Assembly (NCBI GenBank): GCA_009599575.1
Contig: VWND01000075.1
Location: forward strand, 868,001 to 932,000
Origin: Blumeriella jaapii
Taxonomy: Eukaryota; Ascomycota; Leotiomycetes; Helotiales; Drepanopezizaceae
Length of the DNA: 64,000 bases
Direction of reading: 5' to 3'
The first letter of the stretch is position 1. Every line of letters starts with the position of its first letter. This document shows, piece after piece, positions 22,801-33,600 of the stretch. Below the pieces are notes generated by a model. That model ran no database searches. It saw nothing but the letters and a program-made list of their open reading frames with translations, and was not told the origin of the DNA. A program made the translations under genes and the position numbers.

Positions 22801-24929
22801 GCAGCAACCCGGAATGGAAAATCGGGTTTCTCAACAACAAGAATCGTCTCGTGGTGGCCTTGTCCCGCGCTCGTCGTGGTCTGTATCTGTTCGGTAATTC
22901 GGCTACCCTGACCGGCGACGAAAACCGAATCAGTTATTATGGCCATGAAAACCCAATTGAATTTCATGGCCGGGAAAGCTTGTGGTTGCCCCTTGTGCAC
23001 CACATGGTGTTGACTGGCCGCGCAAATATCGATGACGGCTTGCCGCTTACTTGCACTCGACATGGCAACCTGACGGTCGTTCGAGATCCCGAGGACTGGT
23101 GGAATGCTGCGGCCGGTTGTTCTCTTGAGTGTGAAGAAGGCCCTCTCCCTTGTGGACATCCTTGTTCTCTCAAGTGCCATCCTTATGATCATTCGCGGGT
23201 CATTTGCTATCAGGCTTGCCATCGAATCTTGCTCTGCGGCCATGGATGCTCCAGATACTGTAGCCAGGAGTGCGAGTGTGATCAGTGCCGCGTTCCTCCA
23301 GGCGTAACGGCTAGGTTTATGCTTCAAAACCGCGTTGAACGCAGACACCCGTCAGCCTGGTCAAATGCTTCGACCTCCAACAACGAGTCAAGCAGTAGCA
23401 CAACCAAGAACAGACGCCGAGTAATAGTAGATCAGTACCCGTTAGCAAAGTCCGCCACAGATATTCAGAGTAGCCCGGGATTCGGTTATGGCGATAAGTG
23501 GTACAGACGCACCCCTCGACCGCAACAATGGCGTCAAGGAAACGAGTCCAAGTCGGCTCGGCAGAGTGACTTCATGGGTAGCAATACTGATCCGGTCCCA
23601 TTCCAGTTCTTCGGCCGACCAAACGCACCACCTGGAAGTAATCCATGGGAGAGTTGGAACGCAGCAAAGCATGACCGCGAGCAGGCGGAAAAGCAAGAGT
23701 TGATCATTGCACGAAACCCCGACAAGGAATCTTGGACTCCTATCTTGGAGGAAACCTACAAGCCGGTGATCGTCAAGGATGGCGTAAGAAAGATTGCACC
23801 TTCGGGTCTTATCCGCACAAACGTTTCTCGTGCTGGGGCGAATGGCTTTGAAGTGCCAGAGGATGTGAGACTGCAACCAGGTGCATCAGGCCCGGATGTC
23901 AATTCTGCACCCACGGCTTCTATTAGTGAGTCGCCGGATATAACAAACCGTCCTGGTTGGAATCCCCTTCAAATCCCTACGCAACGAGGACTTCAGAATC
24001 AAGTTGGCTTGGGTGGTGAGGTAGATGAGATGGTTTCTCCCATGCCCAAGGCTTCCTCCCAAGACCTGGATAATGGCTGTCGCTCTGATATTCCATCGCA
24101 AGGTGTACTGAGCTTGGTGAGAGATGGTGCTGGTAGTTTGTCTCTTTGGTCGTCGCCAGGCTTACGTAGCAGTCACCTTCTACGGCAACCAAAGTTGGAA
24201 CCTCGTTCATCGAGTGGTTTGCCAGTGAGCGCACTCGCCCCAGCTAGCCTTCATGTAACCAATGAGCGAGCGTCCGATTCTGCAGCTCCTCGATCACAGC
24301 GACCAACTTCGGCTTCAAGTTTGTTCATGGATGATGCTGCGACAGAGGTCTCGTCGCTGTATCTTGCGTCTCCGGTCATGAGCTACGGCCTTCATCCTGC
24401 TGGTAACCATAGTGATCTCCAACATCGCCGGGTTACTCAAGAGGAAGTTGAAGTCCAGAGAATCCTCACTGCTCCTGCCCTCGAGGGTATCCGCAGTGAT
24501 TCGCCAGATCTCATGACATTCGGACCAGATTCGCCTGTTCGTCGTCCCTCGTCGACTTCCTCCTTTCAAGCCATCCAGGAGGGCTTAGAAGCCCGAAGCA
24601 GCAACTTTACTCCTGCCCTCGAAGATGTTCGTAGTGATTCGCCGGATCCCATGGCCTTCGGACCAGATTCGACCATTCGTCACTCCTTTTCAACCTTGAT
24701 GACACTATCACATGCGGACGATCGGCATGCAGCTGAAGTCGAGAATAATGGGGAAGATCGTGTGCCAACTCTCCTCGACTTTCGCGAAGATACCTCGGAT
24801 CTGCTAACCTTCTCTATTCTTCTTCCTTCCGCCCCAAATCCCATGGCAGCTTCGGTTCCGACCTCGCTCGCAAATGATAAAGCTGCTGCCGCCAGCGCAC
24901 CCGAGGACTTAATCAACTTTGGCTTCTAG
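19887..24929 (+). CDS. NFX1/ZNFX1-type superfamily 1 RNA helicase with zinc-finger region, Hrr1-like
   Basis: The six-exon model is 19887-20267, 20320-20599, 20648-21484, 21542-21933, 22007-22290 and 22364-24929, giving 1579 residues with all phases consistent. The fifth acceptor (22006) is the only one in the right phase. Upf1-like helicase motifs: Walker A GPPGTGKT (about 343), VIGCTTTG, motif II IEEAAE (about 660), GDHQQL (about 686), QRRM (about 728), VDSYQGEE (about 853) and ALSRAR (about 890). Residues about 970-1035 are Cys/His-rich (CGHPCSLKCH, CGHGCSRYC), the NFX1-type zinc region. The last about 540 residues are disordered, with a repeated block PALE..RSDSPD.M.FGPDS near 24474-24680. 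In fission yeast the relative Hrr1 works with an RNA-dependent RNA polymerase (RDRC) in RNA silencing. A silencing role here is inference. Confidence 0.9.
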
Positions 24930-27105
24930 TTGTCAACAGTCCAGCGTCGTGGGCCAGCGGCTAAGTCTCTCATCCCGATGAGAGCATCATGCATACTAAA
25001 AATTTTCTCTTGTTTCTTGGCGATTTTCAACCATGTTTCCGTCGGGCCGGTGCTGCTCTTTTTGAATCTGCCTGCACCACAGACATTTCTTTCCTGCGCA
25101 TGGCAAACTTGAGGTTTCCCTTCTGCTGCTCGCTAAGACAACTTTGTTAACGTCCCGGCATCTGGGTAGCGTAGCAACTGACGTCTTTCTGGTTGAGCGG
25201 CGGAATGGAATGGAGGCCTCATAGCGATTTCGACGACTGGTTGACTAAGAAGCATACTGTAATACGTAGATAGCTCTCGGCAATGGAAATTTCCTCAAAA
25301 TTTTGATCTGGTGGGGCGGATTCGTGATGGAGATGTGAGATGTCGAGACGTTGACGTGGCAAGACTTTGTGACATTTGAGCTGAGAGCTGAGGGCTCGAT
25401 TCGAAGTCAACGAGTGCTGACTTGACCTGTTGGGCTGGGATAGACTTACTTCTCACTCATCTGGATTGGCCCTCCATTTCCCTGTGTTGTCGTTTTCTCC
25501 AATTGGGGGATCTCGGTACGCCTGGAGCCCGGTAGTGTTCTTCCAAAGGACAAGCCCATGGACTTCCCCGCAGATTGAGGACCTTGTTTTTTGAGCTGTT
25601 CATATGAGCCTAGAGCAGAATCGCAGACCGCTCCGGCTCCACAGAGAAGAGCAACGTCTAGACATCGCTCTCACGTTTGGTATCCATGTTTCTTTGCATT
25701 CGAGGAAGGCTTCGAGGGTGTTCCTGATATCAGGTCGAGGACCGGAGGCATTATCTTGAAAGCCCCGTGAAAGGCACCTGTTTCATATCAGTATCTGCTT
25801 CTTTTGTCTTTGTTATAATGCATGAAGTTGTTAGGAAGAAAGGAGAAGTTCGCATTCGTCTCGATGGAGTAGGACGGAAGAGATAAAGGTATGCTGGGCT
25901 GTGCCAAGATCGAAGGAATGATCGGGGGATAACTTACCGGTATGTATATCCTAATGTGTTTCCGGGCTTTTCGTCTAGGGCCTGTGCTATCATCTGCTGT
26001 TGTGAAATATGTGTATCTTCGGGCGGTTTTGTCGTGTCGAAGGCGTAAGTGTTTGCTTGCGTTAAGAGAAAGGTCTTCGATTGTTTTTGCCTGTTGTAGC
26101 TTGTTATGGTTTGTTCACGTCAGAGCCGAGCTTATCGAACGTGAACTGGTGAATCCTTTCTGCTTGCCACCACTTAAGAAAATATCATCGGGCAGAACAG
26201 GGACCGGTGTTAATCCTGCACTTGTACAGTCTGCAATAGGCTTGCTTGAAACATCTCAACAGGTTTGAAGAGAAATCAGCCTTGCGTTCTTTCTCCTGCC
26301 ACGCGTTGCGGTCGCGATATTGCTTAAGCAATATCAAGACCGCATAGAGCGATTCTGCATTTCGCAAGACAGACCGATCTGCAGGGATAGTTTTGAAAAG
26401 GGAATATGTACTTACAAGAGTATTCGAGTCGAGATCGATGTTGTTCTTGATATGTTGATGGTTGATAACAGTGGAGTTGGTTATAGGGTCGCGGGTTTGT
26501 TTAGTTTCCAATTTCGGAAACGACTTGGGAGAAGTTTAGGCGCCACAGCGGGCCCTTGTCGGCTATCGATATGATTGGCTGGGTATCAGCTACATTTGTC
26601 GCTTGGCATTCAATCTACCCCCCCTGGTAACCGTAAATACCACACCGTGTCTTGATATTTGATTTCTGGGCCGTCCGTCTTAAGGCTGTTTAGGCACTTT
26701 AACATATGACTAGAACAAATGAAATCATCTTTTTAATACACCCGGCCCGGAAATTTCAATAGTGATATCGCTAGATCTCGCCGCAGGTTTTTGTTTTGTA
26801 GGCATTGCAGACATGGGAAATGGAAACAAGGTAACAACAAGACCAGCGACTCCGTTCGGTATAGCGTGCTAGCATCATGTTGTCTCTTTCTTTGTCTCTC
26901 AAATATATTCGCAGTATATCAGGGGAAACACATCTTCGCATTTGAAGAGGCACTATAGGAAATAGATAGACAAATCAAACGCAAAGAAACAACTCTTCGC
27001 CAGCAGCACAGCGGTCTCTGCCTGACGAAATCGATCTCAGAAACACTGACATGCAGGAACTGGGCATCTTCCAAAATTGCTTACTTAATGAGGATACCGG
27101 AATTA
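24930..27105. other. 2.2-kb non-coding interval up to the transposon nest
   Basis: Holds the 3' untranslated region of the helicase gene and unique DNA of ordinary composition. No open frame has domain or splice support. The TA at 27104-27105 is the left target duplication of the inverted-repeat element. Confidence 0.45.
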
Positions 27106-27123
27106 TGTCCCAAAAACAGTGGG
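27106..27123 (+). repeat. Left terminal inverted repeat
   Basis: The 18-bp sequence TGTCCCAAAAACAGTGGG, preceded by TA. It is exactly complementary to 41169-41186. Confidence 0.75.
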
Positions 27124-27158
27124 TCGTGCACGGACCACTCTACGTCATCCTACGTCAT

Positions 27159-27310
27159 CACTACCACCCCCTACCACCCCCCTGCCATCCTCTCAGCCAC
27201 CCACCCAGCCACACCCTCGCACCTCCACCACCACCATTACCACCATCACCACCACCATTACCACTACCACTACCACCACCACTACCACTACCACTACCAC
27301 CACCACCAAT
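27159..27310. repeat. CACCAC/TACCAC microsatellite
   Basis: A C-rich then CCACCATTACCACTACCAC-like tract inside the left arm of the inverted-repeat element. The His/Thr/Pro/Val/Gly open frames over it are artefacts. Confidence 0.88.
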
Positions 27311-27316
27311 TGTATA

Positions 27317-27398
27317 AAATTGGGGGGCCAGCCCCCCAAATCCCCCGTATTGTAATAAAATTGGGGGGCCAGCCCCCCAAATCCTCCGTATTGTAAAA
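27317..27398. repeat. Two tandem 41-bp units, each with a 9-bp G/C hairpin
   Basis: Each unit carries TTGGGGGGCCAGCCCCCCAA (27320-27339 and 27361-27380). This is a 9-bp stem around a 2-nt centre, followed by ATCC(C/T)CCGTATTGTA. The sharp GC island lies in AT-rich DNA. Confidence 0.85.
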
Positions 27399-27423
27399 AT
27401 AATACTATTATTAATATTATAAT

Positions 27424-27555
27424 CAATCATTCGAGCTGTGCGCCTATTTGCGGCCACGATCGTCGGCAGACTTGCGTCTGCGACCCCAGGGAATACTGTC
27501 GTACAGAAACACACTGGATATTATCGGGAAGGACGCAAAGGTTGGCTGCCGTATC
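27424..27555 (+). repeat. 132-bp direct repeat, copy 1
   Basis: Nearly identical to 27859-27990. Both run from CAATCATTCGAGCTG to GCTGCCGTATC. The copies are 435 bp apart, so the left arm contains a tandem duplication. A diverged partial copy lies at about 27690-27775. Confidence 0.85.
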
Positions 27556-27858
27556 GAATATCGAAAATAATAAATATAATCTTGAGAAAACAGGTCCCGA
27601 GCTTTTCATTCGCAATAATAATATTAAATATTAGTTTCGGAAGCAGCGATAATGAATTTGGTGCCTCCTATGTATAATACGCTACGAACGTAGGTAGATT
27701 CTTTAATAATGGTTTCCTTGCGACCTTAAAGGAATACTGTCGTATAGCAATATAGTGAATATTATCGTAGCGCAAAAGCGAGCCTCCGAACCAAAATTCA
27801 AGCACTGAATGTTCCACTAGTATTATAGTAGTTATCGTATAGGAGCCAGTATTAATTG

Positions 27859-27990
27859 CAATCATTCGAGCTGCGCACCTGTTTGCGGCCACGATCGTCG
27901 GCAGACTTGCGTCTGCGACCCCAGGGAATACTGTCGTACAGAAACATATTGGATATCATCGGAAAGGACGCAAGGGTTGGCTGCCGTATC
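27859..27990 (+). repeat. 132-bp direct repeat, copy 2, cut by retrotransposon A
   Basis: The copy ends exactly at GTATC (27986-27990), the left target duplication of retrotransposon A. The sequence resumes as GTATCGAG..GAAAATAATA at 40819, like the continuation of copy 1 (GTATCGAA..GAAAATAATA). Confidence 0.85.
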
Positions 27991-28252
27991 TGTGACGATC
28001 TAATCAGTCGGAGGGCTGGGAGATCAGTCAACTGGTCGCCGTGTTCACATGATATAAAACGAGCCTTTGATTCTGTAACAAAAATATTCACTTAGAATCA
28101 ACAACTGCAAAAAGCAAAGGTTGCTAAAAGAAAAAAGTCTTATATACATAATAGTCTCCACAGTTGATAAAAGACCCACCAAAAGACCAGGAAGCTTGCA
28201 ACTATACGTAGTTGCTAAGATGACGCGAAAGGCAAACGAATAAGTCGTCACA
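27991..28252 (-). repeat. 3' LTR of copy A
   Basis: 262 bp, starting TGTGACGATC and ending TCGTCACA. The adjoining bases 28253-28267, read on the minus strand, are a purine-rich tract (CGGACGGAGGGATAG), the expected polypurine primer. Shares with 40557-40818 the short form GGCAAACGA near its end. Confidence 0.92.
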
Positions 28253-30331
28253 CTATCCCTCCGTCCGAAAAAAGCGCGCCCTCGAACTTTTATCCATTGG
28301 TACGTCGCTATCCAAGTGATCGTACGAATCCAAACCTTCGGAATACGCCTTCAGCCAATCTATAAGTTTTGCAAAAAGACCGGAAAACTCTTTATGCGCC
28401 AAATGGAAATCGCGCACTTTCAGAAAAGCGTATATAAAATCAGACGCGAAGTACTACGTAAGATTTTTATTTAAGTCTACCCAAAAAGCTCTGTACTAAA
28501 AAGTCTTCCGCTGCATTCGACAAGCGATTAATTCTTCGATTTCGTATTTAAACTCATTAATTATATTAATAAGTTCAAAAACTGAATTAATCTGATCTGA
28601 AAGCGCGTCGTCAGCTGCTTTACGCAATCGACTAGCGTAAAAAACTGGGTGTACGTTTATAATACTAAAAAGGTCTAATTTAAAAGCGTTGTCGAAAATT
28701 TTAGCTATAATTTTAAAAAGGCCGTTTATAAAATTGTCGAGCTTGCGAAAGGGCCGGAAGGTCGGAAATAAACGCATATCGAGCCATATATAATCGCCAA
28801 CGTTAAAATCGATCGCGCGGCGAAACTTATTCGCATTTTTTTTTATTTTTTCGTAAGTTTATTAAAAATGCGATTTAGCGAAGTTCCAGGCGTCGTAATG
28901 GCGGCGAGCGTACGTACGAACTTCGTCTGCGTTTAGCTTATATAAAAAGTTGGAAAAAAAAAAAGTATCGAGCTTCCAGTTTCAATTAATATAAAAAATA
29001 TAACCGTGTACAATTTCAAAAGATAAAAAGCCATTTAGACTCTCGTAAAAAAAAACTATTTAAGCGAAATCCATTATTAAAAGAAATTCGCTCCAATCGT
29101 CTTGATAAAAATTTACGAAAAATCGAAAACGTTTTTGCAGGTATTAGTTGTAAATTTCGGTCTGACCGTCGGTTTTAGAATAAGCGGCTATCGAAAGCTT
29201 CAGTTGCGTACCGAGTATTTTGTTTAATTCAGACCAGAAAATAAACCAATACTAAAAGCCACGATCGCTAATAATACTTTTTAAAAAGCCAAAATACCTG
29301 TACATATGAAATATATACAGTTTGGCGAAGCTTCGAGCGTCGATATTTTTATAGCAAAAGATCGAAATAATCTACTTAAAAAAGCGATCTATTATTATAA
29401 ACACGTTATCGTAACCGTATTTATTTTTATTAAAACTGCAAAAATCTATTATAACGTGCTTCCAAAAATGGTCAGAAACAAAAAAAAGCTGAAAAAGGCC
29501 GAAGCGCTTATTTCTTAAAACAAAACTCCTTCGATAAGCGTAGCAGTTGCGATAATATTATTTTACGAAAACTATTATACCTCGCCAATAGTATTGGTCC
29601 GAAAGCAATTGCGTAGTTTTGCGAGCGCTGGGATAAACGGTGAAAATCTGATCGTGCATTTTTCGTACAAAGGCCAAACGAAAATGATCGACGTCTGATA
29701 CTATCAGGCGACCGTAATATAATAGCAGATCGCGTTTAAATATATACGGAAACGGAATATTATTATCGTCGTTCCCCTTCGTAGCGTTTCGTACAGCTTT
29801 TTTTCGGAAGGCCATCAAGCTGCTGGCTGTGCGATTAACGTAAAAAAGCTGATCAACGATACGGAGTGCGGAAAAAAGATCAGCTATTTCAATAATAAAA
29901 ACAGCTGTTTCGGAGGCCGTAGAAGATCGAAGTTTTTCAGTTAAAAAGCGGTGATCGATCTGATTTGCTCGAAAAAGGGTTTGCAGGCGCTGGATGCGTT
30001 TAAAAGAGTTTTGGCGGTCGAGTTCGCTCGTACGACGTGTTAATACGTCAGCCAGAAAGTTGTGTTTATCTGGTTTATACGTAATAAGAAAGTTATAATC
30101 GGCGAGAAACTCGGCCCAGCGTGCCTATCGAGCGTTCAAAAGTTTAAAAGTCATAAAATATTCCAAAGCCTTATAATCAGTAATTATTTTAATCTAGTAA
30201 ACTGAGCCAGCCAGCTCAGCACGAAAGTTGCTTAAAAATCTCACGATTGCGAGCATTTCTTTATCGTATACGACGTAGTTTAGCTTTGCGAAAATTATAG
30301 TTTTACTAAAATAGGCGACTGGAAACCAATC
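28253..30331 (-). pseudogene. Copy A pol, 3' part: end of RNase H, integrase, C-terminal region
   Basis: Decayed coding DNA, minus strand. 29818-29558 preserves the integrase zinc-binding region (LAFVRKMHDQ, then HPSARKTTQLL-like and YYWRG). 28777-28496 preserves the terminal region (FRPFRKLDNF, NVHPVFYASRLRKA). The segment stops at 30331 inside RNase H where copy B is inserted, and resumes at 36748. Stops and frameshifts occur throughout. Confidence 0.85.
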
Positions 30332-30601
30332 TGTAACGATCTAATCAGTCGAAGGGCTGGGAGATCAGTCAACTGGTCGCCGTGTTCACATGGTATAAGA
30401 AACGAGCCTTTGGTTCTGTAACAACAAAGATATTCATTTAGAATCAACAACTGCAAAAGGCAGAGATTGCTAAAAGGAAAGAGCCTTATATATATAATAA
30501 TCTCCACAATTGATAAGAAACCCACCAGAAGACCAGGAAGCTTGCAACTATACGTAATTGCTGGGATGATACGAAAGGTAGCAACAGAGTAAATCGTCAT
30601 A
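30332..30601 (-). repeat. 3' LTR of copy B
   Basis: 270 bp, starting TGTAACGATC and ending TCGTCATA (mutated TCGTCACA). The adjoining 30602-30616, read on the minus strand, is a polypurine tract (CGGACGGGGGGATAA). Carries GGTAGCAACAGA, the form shared with the other LTR of B and unlike those of A. Confidence 0.92.
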
Positions 30602-33600
30602 TTATCCCCCCGTCCGAAAAAAGCGCGCTTTCGAGCTTTTATCTATTGGTACGTTATTATTCAAATAATCGTACGAGTCTAAACCTTCGGAATATGCTTT
30701 CAGCCAGTCTACAAGTTTTGTAAAAGGACCGGGGAGCTTTTTATGCGCCAAATGAAAGTCGCGCACTTTCAGAGAAGCGTATATAAAATCAGACGCGGAG
30801 TACCACGTAAAATCTTTATCTAAGCCTACCCAAAAAGCTTTGTATTAAAAAGTCTTCCGCTGCATTCGACAAGCGATCAATTTTTCGACTTCGTATTCAA
30901 GCTTACCAATTATATTAATAAATTCAAAAGCTGAATTAATTTGATCTAAAAGCGCGTCGTCAGCTGCTTTACGCAATCGACTAGCGTAAAAAACTGGGTG
31001 TACGTTTATAATATTAAAAAGGTCTAGCTTAAAAGCGTTGTCGAAAATTTTGGCTACAACTTTAAAAAGGCCGTTTGTAAAATTGTCGAGCTTGCGAAAA
31101 GGCCGGAAGGTCGGAAATAAACGCATATCGAGCCATACGTAATCGCCAACGTTAAAATCGATCGCGCGGCGAAACTTATTCGTACTTCTTTTTATTTTGT
31201 CGTATGCTTATTAAAAATGCGATTTGGCGAGATTCCAAGCGTCGTAATGGCGGCGAGCGTACGCACGAGTTTCGTCTGCGTTTAGTTTGTGTAAAAGGTT
31301 AGGAAAAAGGAAAGTATCGAGCTTCCAGTTTCAATTGGTATAAAAAGTATAATCGTATACAATTTCAAAAAATAAAAGGCCATTTAAACTTTCGTAAGAA
31401 AGAATCATTTGAGCGAAATCCATTATTAAAAGAAATTCGCTCTAATCGTTTTGATAAAAGTTTACGAAAGGTCGAAAGCGTTTTTGCAAATATTAGTTGT
31501 AAATTTCGGTCTGACCATCGGTTTTAAAATAAGCGGCTGTCGAAAGCTTTAATTGCGTACCGAATATTTTGTTTAATTCAAACCAGAAAGTAAATTAATA
31601 CTAAAGGCTACGATCGCTAATAATACTTTTTAAAAGGCCAAAATATCTGTACACGTAGAATATATACAATTTGGCAAAACTTCGAGCGTCGATATTTTTA
31701 TAGCAGAAAATCGAAATAACCTGCTTGAAAAAGCGATCTATTATTACGAATACGTTATCGTAACCGTATTTGTTTTTATTAAAACTGCAAAAGTTTATTA
31801 TAACGTGCTTCTAAAAATGGTCAGAAATAGGAAAAGGCTGAAAAAGGCCGGAGCGTTTATTTCTTAAACAAAACTCTTTCGATAAACGTGGCAGTTGCGA
31901 TAATATTATTTTACGAAGGCTGTCATACCTCGCTAATAATATTGGTTCGAAAGCAATTGCGTAGTTTTGCGAGCGCTGGGATAAACGGTGGAAATCTGGT
32001 CGTGCATTTTTCGTATAAAAGCCAAACGAAAATAATCGACGTCTGGTATTATCAGGCGGCCGTAATATAGCAGCAGGTCGCGTTCAAATATATACGAAGT
32101 ATTATTAGCGTCGTTTCTTCTCGTAGCGTTTCGTACAGCTTTTTTTCGGAGGGCCATCAGGCTGCTAGCTGTGCGATTAGCGTAGAAAAGCTGATCAACG
32201 ACACGGAATACGAATAAAAAATCAGCTATTTCAACGATAAAAACAATTGTTTCGAAAGCCGTGGAAAATCGAAATTCTTTAGTTAAAAGGCGGTGATCGA
32301 TCTAATCGGCTCGGAAAAAGGTTTGCAGGCGCTAAGTACGTTTAAAAGAGTTTTGACGGTCGAATTCGCTCGTACGGCGTATTAGTGCGTTAGCCAAAAG
32401 GTTGTGTTTATTTAGTTTATACATAATAAAAAAGTTATAGTCGGCGAAAAGTTCGGTCCAGCGTGCTTATCGAACGTTCAAAAATTTAAAAGTCATAAAG
32501 TATTCCAAGGCCTTATAATTAGTGATTATTTTAATCTGATAAATTAAACCAGTCAGTTTAGCACGAAAATTGCCTAGAAATCTTACGATTGCGAGCATCT
32601 TTTTATCGTGTACGACGTAGTTTAGCTTTGCGAAAGCTATAATTTTGCTAAAATAAACGATTAAAAGCCAGTCGTCGCTATAAAATTGCGAAAGCACAAA
32701 AGCTACTACGCCGTCGGAAGCGTCAGTTTCCAATATACAAGAAAGGTTTTGCCTGTAATATTATAAAACTGATGCAGTAGTAAAAGCTAATATAAAAAGG
32801 TCGAAATTCTCCTGACACTCAGAAATGAAATTGTAAAAAACGTTAGCCTTGGTTAAATGGACCAAAAGCTTTGCAATTATATCGTAATTTCGAATAAAAC
32901 GTCGGTAAAAGTTACAAAAACCAAAAAAGCTTTGTATATCTTTTACAGTAGTAGAAGGCTTTTAATAAGCGACTACGGAGACCTTCTTTAAATTTATTTT
33001 TAAGCTTTTAATCGAAATAATAAAACCTAAATAACGGGTCCGAATAACGTTAAATTTAAACTTCCGAATATCGGCCTGTAATCCAGCGTTAGCGAGCCTT
33101 TAAAGCATTTTGCGAACGTATATAGCGTGTTTTAAAAAGTCGGACGAATAAATAAAAATATTATCTAAATATATAATACAAAAATCGTTTAAATAGTCGA
33201 AAAAAACGTCGTTTATATAGCGTTGGTAAATTGCGAATCTATTAATAAAGCCAAAAAGTAGCATCTTGCATTTATAAGCGCCGTAACGCGTACGAAACGT
33301 CGTTAGTTTTTTACTAGCGGGATTTATTCGAATTTTATAAAAAGCTTAACGAATATCGAGCTTTGTAAAAATTCGCGCTTTCGAAAAACGAGCAAAAGTT
33401 TTATCGATAAAAAAAAAAAAAGTAGCGATTTTTACGAATAATATTATTAAAAGCTCGATAATCGATACAGAAACGCAATAAACCGTCGGGTTTTTTGGCG
33501 AAAAGCATTAAAGCAGCGAAAAAAGCGGTGAAAAGTTCGATAAAGCTTTTGTTAAAATTATTTTGCAAATAAGTTTTAATAATTTCGAGTTCCGAAATCG

